Source: Aphelocoma coerulescens | Lineage: Eukaryota; Chordata; Aves; Passeriformes; Corvidae | Length of the DNA stretch: 64,000 bases | NCBI RefSeq assembly: GCF_041296385.1 | Contig: NW_027184085.1 | Location: forward strand, 56,449,109-56,513,108 | Reading direction: 5' to 3' | Shown here: positions 48,129-61,565 of the stretch, in pieces | Numbering within the stretch: the stretch's first letter is position 1 | Layout: each line of letters begins with the position of its first letter | Translations under genes and position numbers: made by a program | Notes under the pieces: model-generated | Told to the model about the DNA's origin: nothing | Seen by the model: the letters and a program-made list of their open reading frames with translations, nothing else | Databases searched by the model: none

Positions 48129-51100
48129 GGTAGGAGTATTTTTTTTATTTCTAACAAAAATAAAAACTGAAAAGAAGAAAAATATATGCATCATCTTCCA
48201 GACTTCTTACTATTATTTTTGTTGTAAACCACACTATACAGGAAAAATGCATCCAGCCTACTTTATCTCCTCAGCATTGTTAGGAGCTGGGTAGAGAAAA
48301 ATGTGATAAATATCATCCAGGAGAGAGAGCTGAAAGCTGCTCTTTACTCTTCATAATGTACTAAACCTATATATTTGTTCTTTGGCTGCTTATGTTGCTA
48401 TTTTTTCTGATGGAGGAGATAGTTTTACACAGAGAGGGATGGGCAGTAACTAGGAAGGGATCTAAGGAAAAAAACCCACAATCTTACAAAAGTGAATTTA
48501 TTAGCGCTGAAACAAAATGCAGTTACCTCTGTCAAAGAAAGATTTCAAGCCCCATGCCTATTCATTTGAGAAATATTAAATTCATATTCACGTTTTTCAT
48601 TTCATAAAAGAACTCTAAGTCTGGACAAACAATCTGTGCAGTGTAAATCATTTTTAAATCAGGTCTCTTTCAGTGTCAGATTGAAATAATGAGATTTAAA
48701 GGGCAGATTTTAAAGAAGAGGCATTTAGTTTACATGTTTTTATGACTAATATTAATCCTTATATCTGTTAAATCAACCACCTATTGCTTGTACATGAAAA
48801 ACGTAGGAAAAAGGTAATTTTTTGCTAGAGTGTGATATATATACATTTTCTTGGAAATGTGGCTGCTTTTTAGAAACTGATTAATCCGTATTTAGTCTTG
48901 ATATTTTTCCCTTAAGGCTCAAATACACTGCATAGAAGCTTTCCATGTATGTTAGAATAAAGGTTTGGCTGTTTGTGGGGGTTTTAGGCATTATGAAAAA
49001 ATAAAGTATTCTTTGGAGCAGGAATTTTTTCAGTCAACTGGTTGAGTTAATGGCTTAGAGGTTTGATTCCAGCAAGAGCTGGGGTGAAGTTGTTAGCACA
49101 GCCCCTGGAGAAATAGGAGTTTTCCTCAGAGTTAGGAAACTTAATTCTGGTACTTACTCTTACCTGCTCTATGTGGCAATTTATCAAAGCCAGCCACCAC
49201 TGTAGCATTAGAAGTCTTTCACACATCTTCCTTCTCCTATTACTCATTACTGACCATTTTTCTCCTACAAGCGTACTCTTCCTAAAACACGCTCAGCAAC
49301 TCTTGGCTTGAACTTTCTTATGTCTGTAAGAGTGATAATGGAAATGCTTTTTGCATTCTTGTGCAAATAGATATGAAGAATAACAATTTAGCAGGATGTA
49401 CTTCTGAAAATACAGGTGTCTTGTTTTGACTGGAATAAGAGTTAATTTGTTTAGGAGAAAATGGTGGTTAGACCAATGACAGAAGGCATCCTATTCTGAG
49501 CAGTTTCATTTACGTTAGCGAAATGGCAGTGATTTATAGTAGCTCATCTGATAATTCAAACTGTTCCACTGAGCAAACAACCCAGCAAATCAGAAAGACA
49601 AGCTTGCACTCATGGTGTCCCTTTACTTGCTTACTCTCTATCTCTAGTGTTCTTTGCTTTGGTTTCCAACTGGAGGCTGTTCAGGCCTGCCTAGGTTAGA
49701 AGGGATAACTTTCTTGGATACCCTTCAGAATAATTAAAGGGAAGATCCTCTTTGTCTATGTATTTCCAGGAAGCTTCCTGGAGTATTTATTTCTAATATG
49801 GTTTGTTTCATAGGAAAGAATTTAAAATCTCCCAATACAACATAAGCAGGCTGACAATAATATGTGTCACTTCTAAGTAATGAGATGGTAAAGCAAAATG
49901 CCTTATCTCCACACTGTGATCTGTAAATTTCCTGGTTTAAGCAAATTGTCACAAATAATTTGCATGGGAAAAAAAATTGTAGTATAGGTAGAAGGACACA
50001 TTGCTGGGTTATATCACTGTTATTTGTTATGGTGTTTGGCAGCTTCTATGAATAGCACCCTTTTGATGGATCAAAGCATCCTCTCATTTTTCACAGCACT
50101 AAACCCAGTGCTGAACAAACAGATGGTCACAAACCAAGGAATGTACACGTTAAATAACTCTTTGCTGATTATTTGCATGTGTACCACACTGCACACTCAC
50201 AGCAAACCCTTGTTCTGTCATGTCTGCCTGTGTTTTGAAAAGTGTTTGATTTCTAGAGTTTCGTAGGATTATGTGGTCCCCAGTGAATCAGATATACTGT
50301 CAGACAGGTTCTGGAGAGCAGTAGTGGGTCCTTCACAAGTAATTTTTTTCAAGCCTCTGAGTGACTGATTCTTAACCCAAGGACTCTGTTGACATATCTA
50401 TCCATCCTGTCCCAGTAGATGGGTGCACTTTCCATACTTCTTCTTTAACAAAATAATGTGGAATAGCACATGCCTCCTCTAAGAGCCCTTGGGATGGAGT
50501 CCATACATGACAGCATTTGAAAATCTTTCCAGAGAGGAATAGTCAGTGGGCTCCAAACAAAGTGAGACCATCTGAAGAATGGTTAACTGTGTTTCACAGA
50601 TGGCAAATATATGATAAAAGACTATGTGGATTTATGTGGGAAAAGTAACTGGTGTTTGATGGAGACAAGAAAATATCCACAGCTGGCTGATAAGAGGGAG
50701 TATATACAGAGTTTAAAAATATCTCTTTAAAATAATCCTTTACTTGGGAACCATAAGCTCAGCTCAGTATTAATGGATAGGTTCTGCACGTTTATTCACA
50801 CAACCACCCAGGTGGGTGAACAACTGTAAAAAGGAACATGTATTCAGCTCAGATTTTTTCTTCTCCTAATTCAAAAAGGTACCCACTTTAAAAAAATAGC
50901 TCTCTGCTAAGCTTAATGTGCACAAGCACCTAATCATCTGTTTCCAGTTATACCACTCCGTTTCTGAACTTTTGTGGATTCATGAGGCTGTCTGCATGTG
51001 CAGTGGCTTTAAACATTCTCTATTCATTATGGAAATTAATAAAAGTCCCATTTGTGATGTTCACAAGGCTATCCCACATTGGTAGCCATTAAGTTCAATA

Positions 51101-54100
51101 TTACCCTCCCAGAGTACTGAAGGAGGTAAGGATATGTTATGTGTTCCAGCGGGTGCACAACCAAAAAGAGGCATTCACATCTTAAACACACAAACTGTAA
51201 CTATTCATATGTAACATAAATAATGTTCTTTTCCAGAAGTATGGTTTTCAAGACATACCTGACTGAGGGTAAGATGGTGTCATTTTCACTGTTTATGAAT
51301 AGGGCAGTGTGCAAATCCACAAGCCACATACCTTATGTGTAGCATCTGTGTCCTAAGAAAAGTGCTCTCCGTCTCCATGTCACACAAGGGTTACCATCGT
51401 AAGCACTTACTCCTATTCAGACTGTTGAATAAATAGGCAAATAAAATGCATGCAGTGTTTTGCCATATTCTGAGCTGTCTATTCCACAGATCTGTAGTTA
51501 ATGGAACATGAGATTTTATTAAAATGTCTGAAATATATGCAACCTCCTGTATTTAATCCCATTTTAGATCTCTTTTTTCACTGATGTTTGTTGGTAGTTT
51601 TGTGGTTTTTTTCAGTTTGGTTTGTTTTGGTTTGTTTTTGTTTTTTTTTTTTTTTAAAGAAGTATATGTTTCAACAGGACCAAACAAAGAGTTTTAATGT
51701 ATGGTCATGCTGGGTCTGTGGCAATGAATTACATAAATAAATTCTACGTGGAGAGATAAAAGCCCTTTATAAATATTTTTGAAAGATTAAAGGCTAGAAC
51801 ATTTGCATTGGCATGTGCATAACCTAATTAACTCCTGTGAACATATTCCTAATGTTCAAAGGATGATTTAGTGGAGAAAAGGTTATGCTTTCTTTCATAT
51901 TGTTTTCATTATTCAGGAGCTGGAGAGCTATCAGGGCCCACCTGATGTCTGTTTCTCAATGGTACACAAATAGAGCACTGAATTGAAAACTTAGTGTAAG
52001 ATTAATGTTTAAACACTGATTGAATTACATGAAAGAAACTACAGTGATTGCATATTCTTCATTTATTAATAGAATTACAGAGTACGTATGAATATTGGTG
52101 CCACACAGTAGACTGCAAAGACAGTTCTCTGAAGATGTGTCTTGTGACAAAGTTACTGCTCTCATCAAAAAGGATCTGGAACTCAGATCCCTCTATAGCA
52201 ACTCGTGTTCAACTTTCTCGCGGATATTTAATCCAGCAAGTTACTGGCCTGCCAGAAAGCCATCAAAAGACATTTGTCACTGGATCAAAATCAAATATGT
52301 ATCCTGGCTGTTAAGAAGGGCTTTGTTGGACTAAATGACTGTACCGTTTTAGACAGTGCTGCAAGATTAATGATGACACTGGTTGTCCAATTTTCACCCT
52401 TGAGGCAGTATTACAGAGATGTGCCCTTTCTGTGCACCTGATGTTACGCATATCAAATGCATCATTCCTTCTGCTGTGAGTTTTAGTAATGGTCCATGTT
52501 TCCTGCTCCCCCTCCACAGAGAAAAATTAACATGGTGTGGGTGTAATTTATCTTGGGGAAGGGGTTGCTGCATAGAAGTGTACTTGCTGGAGTTATATTA
52601 TAAGGGTTAATCACCTAATCACAGAGAACACTTAGCAAGTGCACGTCTCTGACAGAATGAGGCCTCTGGCATATACTTTTGAGCCAATGCAAATGAACTG
52701 TTCCTCTCCATCATCATTCTTCAGTTATGAATCGTATCGGTGAGCAACTTGTCTTCGATAAGCCTTATATTCTTTGACCTAATCCAAAGCCCTTGCTCCT
52801 GCCCTTATTTTGTGGGGCCCTAATAGTAAATGTAAGCATAATTTCACAAAATAATTCAGAAAATAATGTGCTTTATGAGGGCATTTTGCCCCATCCATAC
52901 ACTAGAAGACTGATGAATAAGCAGCATGTCTGGCACCATTCAGTATCTGTGCAGTGCTTTTGTCCTAGGTCATAGGCTGAGTCATTCTCCAGTGTTTCCA
53001 TTTGCCCTGATAATGACTTTACATGCAACTTCTAGCTTTACAATTTTCTTTTCACATGGTACTGAGCTGCTTGTTCTCTCCTGCTGCTTATGTCAGAGAC
53101 AGTTGAACTTGGAGGTCAGCATGAAGAGAAAAGAGCAATATAATTGCATACCACAGGGGCCAGATGTTTAGCAAAATCATGGGGAATCTGGTCAGGAAGT
53201 GGCAATGAAGTTCCTGGGATATTCGCCACTTTCCCAAAGGAAACTGGAAAATTCTATTCCAAAGTTGTTCCTTAGCAGTAAAATGCCAAGGGAAATAACA
53301 CGTCCCTGTTTTCCCTATTTATTCTGTTATACATCTTATCTCTCTTTTCTCCTTCTTCATTTCTTTCTATTTCTTTGTGATCCATCTATAGTACAAATTA
53401 TACCTGACAAACCAGTAAGTGCTCTTAATTTGTGGAATGTTTTTTTTTCTCTTTGTTGTTATGACACATAATGAAAATATCACAAACTTCTTAGACATTT
53501 ATTATACAAATGTATAGGAAGCCTCTCCTTTAGGCATGGTCCTCCAAAAATTTAACACAGCTAGTCAGAAGGTTTGATATGTTTGCTACAATATTATGTT
53601 GTTTTGTGCACAGTAGCTAACAGAAGTTGTGAGTTCTGAGTTTGAAAGACCTTTATGAAATATAAAACTAATAAAACTAGACATCAGCTTCTTGAATATC
53701 TGAACTTAACATTCACTTGTTATCATGTCAAAAGAAACATCATGACTAGGAATGAAAATGTATGTGAATAAATCCAAGTTAACAACAGATGAGCAGTGAC
53801 CGAACTTATGACATCACAGAAAATTATTCATATCAAATGTAATTTTTAAGTGGTTTCAATCAGAAATACATACATTTATGTATGTGTATGCATGTATATA
53901 ATCCCAACACTTTTGCCATCAAAGTGCGTAAGAAAGAAGGTACTCACACTTATAATTTTACAGACTCAGATTTAAAACAGCTGCTGAGGCAGAAAGCCTG
54001 AGGTCAACACATACATTTGGTACTTCATTAGTGAACTGGCCAAGTTCAACTTGTGGGATGGGAATTACAGTTTAGTAAGCACCAGCTGTCATCTTCATTG

Positions 54101-57100
54101 TTACAGAGGTACAAATTAGTGCACAAGAGGAACAGATTTTTGGTGCTGACCAGCTAGCTTTCTGTGATAGACACTAAGACCAATTAAATGAAGCTAGGCT
54201 GGATGAAAGCTGGTATTTTCCTGCCTTTCCCACCTTGGTATCATTTCTCATTTTCCTTTCCCTGCTTTCTAGTCATATTATTACTATAGCAGTTGTAGTC
54301 TGAAGGGGAGCTGACTTTTTCAAATAACTTTAGTATCTTACTTTCTTCCATTTTCATGGTTATGAAAACTTCCAGTGAGAGAAGCTTGGAGGACAAGCTT
54401 GTATGGACATCTTCTAATTCAAGCAGCGTTTAATTACTACTGGATGAAACTCTCGTAAGTAGATGGATGTATCTGCAAAACTCTTTTTTTTTCATTGAAA
54501 TCTCCAGACCCAGACATGCTTTTAAACACTTCTCTTCTGAAGTAATGCTAACCTTGGGAGTCATCTATCAGGTTTCTGCTCCCATCTTTACAAATTAATT
54601 AAAACTAAACTTCTTGTTTGGTCCAACCAATCTTCAGTATAACATCTGAATAGCTCATTGTATGAAAGCTAAATCATAACATACAAAACTTAGGAGTTTC
54701 TTTGTGTTGAAATAACATCAGTGGAAGTGTTGACTTTCCTACAAATGTGTGCCAGAAATTTCTTCTGTGAAATAAAAGCTATTTAGAAGAAAGAATGCTG
54801 CAGAGTGGCATCTGTGAGAACTCAGATATTTTTCTTGACACTATTGAATGTGAAACTACTTTATATTCCTGACCCCAACACTCAGACCAAGCAAATTCAG
54901 CTTTATGTTGTTGATTCAAGTAACAAATTAATCAATGGCAATCTCATCTCTATAACAGCTTATTTTGTCAAGCTCAAATTTCACTCATTTTGCTGACAGG
55001 ACAAAGTTGTCGTTTCAAGGGGAGACAGAACTGAACTGTACTATTCACACAAGAAGCCATTCTTCACCAAAGTTTGGATGTGTCATATATACTGCTATCA
55101 CAATAGTGGCTACTGCATGTGTTTGAATAGCTCTGTGCACTAAAATGTCCTTGTAATAGCCTTTGTCACTGATGTTCAGTTACCACAAAAAGCTACTGGC
55201 AATATTATGCTCTTCCTCAGTTGTCAGCTGCTGATAAGTTGGGCAGTTTCTGCCTTCACTGACTCTGGGTATGGGAGGATGTATCATTAGATTTTCTATG
55301 TAATGTAGATATGACAAGACTTTTCAAATCAGTTTAGCCTCCACATAATTTAATATAATTTAAGTGTCTCATTTCCCACCTTGTAATTAGAATATATTAA
55401 ACTGTTTCAGTGATCCTGAATATGAAAATGCACAGGCACTAAAATATTTCTCACCCTAATGTTATCAGGTCTGTAATATTTTAACAGGGGAAAAAAAATG
55501 AACCTAAATGTAAATTTCCATTCTCTTTGTATAACATTTATGCAGTAAAGAATGAGTTGAGTATACAATTTTTCATTTCTAGATAGCTAGGAATAGTAAT
55601 GCATGAGCTGCAGAAAAGAGCATTAATCTCTCAAGCTGCTAAGAAATGAAATGTCATATAGAGTGACTTGTTCTTCACTGGTGATTTCTCAGCATTGAGA
55701 CTTTTAGGTTTTCTCCCTTATAACATTCTTCATCAAAAGAAAAAAAAAAATCACACTTCTGATTATACTAGATTAGAGGAAAACCATAATATCTCATAAA
55801 TGGATTCAGATACTGTTTTTGAAGTTCTCATGTATCATTCCTTTCTTCTCATGGGCAATTTAAATTTGTAGTTCCGAAAAGCAAGTGTTGGACAAGTGGA
55901 AGAGGAAGCATCTGACAGTTTTTTACATTTATTTTATCATGTCACGACAGTGTTAATTTCTAAACAGGGCAATTTATTTATTTTCTAAATGTTTTCTATG
56001 CTTCCGTTTTTAATTCAAACTAGCAACGATAGCTATGTGATGTTTTGGTTTATTTGCAGGCATGAGTACACACAGATGCATGCTCATGTAAGTTCATTTG
56101 AGTGACCCCGAGGATACAAATTTCTGTGAGAAAAACGTTTGGTTAGATGACCTTTCTCACTCTCCAGGCCTAATGTTCATGAAGGATCAAATCCTCCTGT
56201 GTTTAGTGGCTCTGTAGCACTTTTTTGACACTGTTTAGCACTGCTTTTGCCTTTCTTAGAGGATCTAATTGGAAATTGAGAGATGTGGAGACCTTGAATG
56301 AGTTTCTTGCATGGAAGGATGAAATTCACTCCTGGAGAATAATTAGTTTCTTTTAACACGGGGACTTTTTTATCAGGAGTCGTGAATTCGATGGGGTTTT
56401 ATGAGCTCTCTATGAGCTCCCTGCAATGCTAACATCCTCAGAGATGTAATCCTGTCAAGTGTTGACACAAAGCTCCAAATGAGTTTTGGAATCAGTTTTG
56501 GATCAGATTATATTATTGTTATACAATAGTATTATACACTGGCTTGACCCCACATACATATAACGATGATGAAGTAAGAAGTCTGTCATCTGCTGATGTG
56601 TCATCTTTTATCTAATGAATCACTTTTGCTAAATTGCAGAAATTTAAGATACCACAGGCACCCTTTAAAATTAACTTCCTTTATTTCTGCACATATTCTG
56701 TACCCCTTGCATAGTTCAATTGTAAAAACTCAGGGTGGCCTCTTCTGTTTAATTTTCTGCTCTGTTACTCAGAGACAACTCCAGAAATCTCTGTGCAGTT
56801 TAGGACATTCAATAACAATTTTGGAAATCTTGCTGCTCAGGATGTTTCAAATGTCATGGCAACGCAGAAACTGACCTGATTTCACAGAAGGAACTGTAGA
56901 AGCGTTCGTGTGCACATTAATTGCTCATGTGTGGCTCAGTGACCCCCAGCAGAAAAATTAAGACCTTAGAGAAACTGGGCCTTCTATCATATAGTTCTGC
57001 CTTTAAAATAGAATTAGCTCTTGCAGAAGATCACTGTGAAAAGACAGAACATTGACAAGCATTGTTGTACATCATGAAAATAATGAAAGGCAAAATAATG

Positions 57101-58049
57101 TGTGTAAAGGAGAGCAATTCCCCAAAGCAAAAAACATCTGAGATTCTTTATGTGAAAGAGGAAAACTAGCAGGTTTGTCAAGCTGCTAAAACTTCTTTGT
57201 ATACATGGTGCTATTGCTTTATGTTTGCTTTTTTCTCTTTTTGTCTTAGGCTTCAACTGTTTACAGTATATTACTAAGACACTGTGGTTGTCTTCTTCAA
57301 CACCCACAATGGTGTCATGAGCTGTAAGATAGATGGCAGTTTAAGGAAGTGGCAGAGAAGAGCAAAATCCTGAGCAGGATATCAGACTTCATCTTGGAAA
57401 GTTGTATCTACCATTACTGAAATAGATGGAACTGCAGTGATGTGCTTGTCAATGTGACTGTTACACTTTTTGCAATCTGTCCTACCTCTGAATTTAAAAA
57501 ATATACTTGCCCCTTAGACTTGGATGAAGAAATATTCCTCTACCATAAATTGTTCTTGCTTGTTCCTACAATAGTCAGCTTGATGCCACAGCACCTCCCT
57601 TCATATCAGTAAATGCCATATCTTAGATTTGCTTTGTTTCTTTAGCTAGTGACAAGCAATGGGAAAATTTATGATGCAATGCTGACTTTTCAAATGTTGC
57701 TTTAATTTAATTGTTGCTTCTTCTAACACATTGTAAAGAACTGCAAGAGACAAAGCTTATTTCTGCATTGCATCATCTTTGTGGGTGATAGCAACATTAA
57801 TTTTGTATCTATTCATAGAATTCTATACAGCATTCATACTACTCTCCCTTTTGCTCTAAGTGAAAATGTCCTAGCCAGGCTGCTAAACTGTCTTCAGGAT
57901 ATGCTCTAAATCCCTGAAATTCAGAGCCTTTCCATCCATTGCTCAGGATTCTATGTTAGTTTTCAAAGACCAAAGAACAGAGTACTACCGAAGAAGGGAG
58001 GCAGGTGCAAATTAGCACATTCTTTTCTAATGCCTTTCAAGAAATTTCT
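48129..58049. other. Ten kilobases of non-coding sequence, no supported gene
   Basis: AT-rich unique sequence. Frames reach 97 codons without domains. It contains a GTTT-rich tract (51590-51655) and a TATG/CATA alternation near 53871-53901. A 28-nt microexon-like string at 56060-56087 is discussed in the findings. The frames at 52048-52334 overlap one another and match nothing recognised. Confidence 0.5.
51590..51655. repeat. GTTT/poly-T low-complexity tract
   Basis: GGTTTGTTTTGGTTTGTTTTTG-type units ending in about 15 T. Simple repeat. Confidence 0.85.
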
Positions 58050-58330
58050 CCACATTTGTCAGTGGATGAAAACTCCCATAGGGATCATCATACACCTATG
58101 AATTGTTTGATGTTTTGTAAGAAATTATCCTAGATGATCAACAAAAGCAAATTCACTTATCAGCTGCATGATGCTGGTGAATTCCTGTAGAGTTAGACAA
58201 TCCATTGCTTTTGTGAATGCTATTTTATGTCTTGTCATTTGTCTTTGAACAGCGAGTCATTCTGTAGGAGACAAATTTGTGTGTTCCTCTTTTATGCTTC
58301 TTAACGTTTTCACTTTCTAGAAAGCCAGTA
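58050..58330. promoter_or_regulatory. CNE-like block
   Basis: Even-complexity block with a CAGCTG E-box (58161-58166) inside TTATCAGCTGCATGATG, which joins GATA-reverse (TTATC), E-box and GCATGATG motifs. CpGs lie near 58252 and 58305. Inference from composition. Confidence 0.25.
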
Positions 58331-59384
58331 AGTATATGGGGGTGGTATCACTCCTATTTGCATCTTTTTTCTATTACTGTTTGTTTGCTGGATGGTACAA
58401 AGTGGAACACATACTTGGGGATTTCTTTATACTTTGTGACTGTGATGTGACGGTACTGTCATAATGAATCAAATTAATACAAAGACCCATCGTTTTCTAT
58501 GTGGTGTGGGTATAAGAAGATTTTGACGAAAATTGAATCAGTTTTATAAGAGAAAGCATTTAGTTCTGAAATAAATTTCACGGTATCTAAACTCTGTTCA
58601 CTACAGCACTTGACCATGATGTCCTGCTTTACTCTCCCTTTCTTGTAGCACTTGTGGCTCCTACATTGGTGCTCCAGAATTACTATTCTGTCTTCTTTCC
58701 CAAACTGCATTCTATCTTGTACCTGTTTGTCAAAAGGATAAGGATCTTGTAAGCCCTTCTGTGTCACTACCAGGCGTTAAAAATTAATCAGTTCCTCTTT
58801 GAAGAGGGACCTCTTCTTATCATACCAGCTCATTTTTATACTATGTTAACTACTGTCCCAAAAATATTTACTGGCAACAAGCTAATCATGCCTAAGTGCA
58901 TGAATAGTTGGAACTTTGGAATTTAATTTTTTTAAACTGTTTTATTTTGTGTTCTTAGTGTATTTGTTTTTTTAAGCAACTATGAGTTGAAATTTTGCTC
59001 GTGATGCTGTTGTATTAAGAGGACCATTGTGAAAGAGAGAGGGCTATGGCACATGGAAGATTTCAATGGCTATAAAACTGTTATACTTCTGGTTCAAAAA
59101 AACCATCTTAACAAGGCCAAGCAGGGAAACATAGTGTTAATAAGCTCTGGAACAGAGCAGCTTGGGAGAGCGGAGGGAATTTATCTCCTAATTCATAAGC
59201 TAAAACACACGACAAAGCAAAACATTCTACTCTAGTTCCTGAGGGTGTGCAGGGGTTGAAAAGGGGTGAAAAGGAATTAAGGGTGATTTTCAGAAAGGAA
59301 AAATGCTTATTCACACTATGTGAGGAATAATACATTGCAAACAACTTTTGAGACAAAGGAAACTGTCATCAATTAAATAGCAAT
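58331..59384. other. Non-coding, nothing recognised
   Basis: AT-rich sequence with short frames (97 codons or less) and no recognised element. Confidence 0.5.
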
Positions 59385-59490
59385 GTCACTGTGATGTTTA
59401 TGTATATGTATACGTATCCATGCACTCATACATAATATATGTATACACATAAGCATACACACACACACGTATACACACGTATGTATATCG
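59385..59490. repeat. Purine/pyrimidine-alternating (TATG/CACA/CGTA) tract
   Basis: About 100 bp of near-continuous alternation of TGTATA, CATACA, (CA)n and CGTATG, with four ACGT/CGTA elements. The alternation favours Z-DNA and the TA steps favour cruciforms. It is a degenerate dinucleotide repeat. Confidence 0.8.
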
Positions 59491-59519
59491 TATCGCTAAG
59501 GTATAGCTGACGATCTAAC

Positions 59520-59640
59520 CACCCAGAAATCTCAAAGTACCATGCAAATGTTAGCCAGAGTAATCCCGTGAGATCATTTTATCAATGAGGAAATTAAGCT
59601 ACAAAGAGGTTAACAATCTTCCACGTGTCGACAAAAATCA
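59520..59640 (-). mobile_element. MIR-like ancient SINE remnant (minus strand)
   Basis: 'gaaatctcaaagtaccatgcaaatgtta' (59526-59553) followed by 'gatcattttatcaatgaggaaattaagctacaaagaggttaa' (59572-59613). This is the reverse-strand MIR pattern 'ctcaaagcgctttacaa ... cattttacagatgaggaaactgaggcacagagaggttaa'. About 100 bp survive. Confidence 0.65.
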
Positions 59641-61395
59641 AGTGTAAGTTTATTCCTTGTTATTAATAAACATAACAAAGCTATCATCATCTATTGCTGG
59701 TGAAGAATTGTGCTGTAGGAATGAAGGGAAAGAGGGAAGCTACTTGAGGATGGGAAAGCCCACGGAACAAAAGCTTTATTCTAAAATGGTTTTAGGAATA
59801 GAAAATAAAGTGAGTCAAGATGTGCTGACTAGAAATTACTTAGTGCCAAAAGATTAAAAAAAAAAAAAGAGAGAAAAAAAGGAAAATACAAGAAAGAAAA
59901 CATGGTGAAAAAAATTCTTCACGTTCAACAGGGTCACTGTATCTTTACTTTCTTTTAACCTCATCACAGTTTTTTAATGTCATGGTGAATTAACTGTTTG
60001 ACATATGAATCCAAAGTTATCAGGACAAATAATATGCGAACAAATGGTGTCACTGGAGTTTTCTATTCGCTTGCTTTTCTGCGTCAACTCTTTGTACAAA
60101 AGTGAGGCATCTATCATGTCAAGGGTGAGCTGGATGCAAGGCTGGGAATTATTTGGCCTTGAAATATTAATTGCAATCACAAGAGAACACCACAGCCTTC
60201 TATTTTCTAAAGCTGTGCTTGTATAAGGGCTCTAGAACACCATTTTTATGCACAGTGACGTGCATTTATGTTTAAGGCAGATACCGGTCTGACCTTGCTT
60301 GCACCTTTGCATGGAGGGAATTCCGGGTAGAGGACTGTTGTGCAGCTCCATCACACAGTAAAAGGGTTTGACCATGTTATACTTTCTGGTGCTCGAGTTT
60401 AGGGTAGATGAATGAGACAGGATTAGAAATAAGATGTGTACTGGACTTGCTCCCTTGAAAGGCATATGTAGAACACATCAAAGTTTCTGCCTGTGTCTGC
60501 CAGAAGGCGCAGTCAGTTCAATCCAGTGTAGCTGCCAGCAGTCCCACTCCCAGGTTAATGTGCTCCTTTTTTGTGCTGTGATGACACTGGGAAACTTATT
60601 TTGCTGTTTCTTTTTCCTGAACTAAATGGAGCTGCTCTCTAATTTTCTGATCTGCAAAAGAGTGGGAGGAACCAGGGGATTAAATGAACCCTCGGTGACA
60701 CTTGTGGGAGAGATTTTTGCAAGCATATGAGAAGAACAGAGAAAGGTTTGAGTTTTCTCTGCCATGGACTTGGAGTTCTTTAGAAAACTAAATCAAAATC
60801 CAAGTTTGTCTATTAATTTAAGCTCTTATTGAGACAGTGCCTGGTTGGCATATATATTCCAAATCTTTTGCCTATAATTTCCTCAGGTTCTTTCTAAATT
60901 GAACAATTAGACTTTAAACTGAAAACTTAAGCTTCTTAGACTATTTACATTTGCATCCTTCTTTGGGCATACATCCAGCCACATAAAATAAACTCTCTCT
61001 TGCTTTCCTTCATATGATCTGCATTTGAAGGAGCAGAGTAGACTCCTTTTTTCTGTGATCTGTCAAGCATTTCTCAATGATCATTTCTGCTCTTGTGTGC
61101 AGAAATGGGGCCAGTTTATGACACAAAATCGGGAATTCCTGGCAATGATATCTATTACTTTCTGACCTAGCATGGTTTTTGTCTTTTCAGATTGTGTTTG
61201 TTTTGACCATTTCTGACTTTCTTTGTGTTTCTAACAATAATATTTCCAGTGTTACTGTTGTCTTTTAATAAATACATGTGGTACTTGATTATGTGGTCAC
61301 TTACCACTTCCTTTTTAGGATATTTTGCCACAGTCAGAGATTTCATATCCCAGGCCTAAAAAACCCTCATACACTTGGTTAAATTATGTGAGACA
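59641..61395. other. Non-coding, nothing recognised
   Basis: Contains an A-run/purine tract at 59855-59900. No supported gene or repeat family otherwise. Confidence 0.5.
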
Positions 61396-61565
61396 ATTTA
61401 GGATTATAGGATAATTCAAGTTGTGACGGATCTCAGGAGGTCTCTGGTCCAATGTGATGTTCACAGCAGGGTCAGCTCTGAGGTCAGAGCAGGATGCTCA
61501 AGGCTTCATTCAATTAGGTTTGAAACCCACCAGGGATTGAGGCAGCACAATTTCAAAACCCGACA
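61396..61565 (-). mobile_element. CR1 LINE 3' tail (minus strand)
   Basis: 'ggattataggataattcaagttg' (61401-61423) is a decayed reverse CR1 terminus. It is followed by 'gatctcaggaggtctctggtccaatgtgatgttcacagcagggtcagctctgaggtcagagcagg', a known reverse-strand CR1 3' UTR phrase. Only about 170 bp were inserted or survive. Confidence 0.82.

Noticed and set aside
49040..49110. tRNA-like 'aggtttgattccagc' (B-box resemblance)
   Set aside because: No A box or cloverleaf can be folded around it.
52048..52334. Possible processed pseudogene in two overlapping frames
   Set aside because: No recognisable protein, no poly-A tail or target-site duplication.
58319..58332. CTTTCTAG followed after 7 nt by GTAAGT
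   Set aside because: A 7-nt exon is too short to support from sequence alone.
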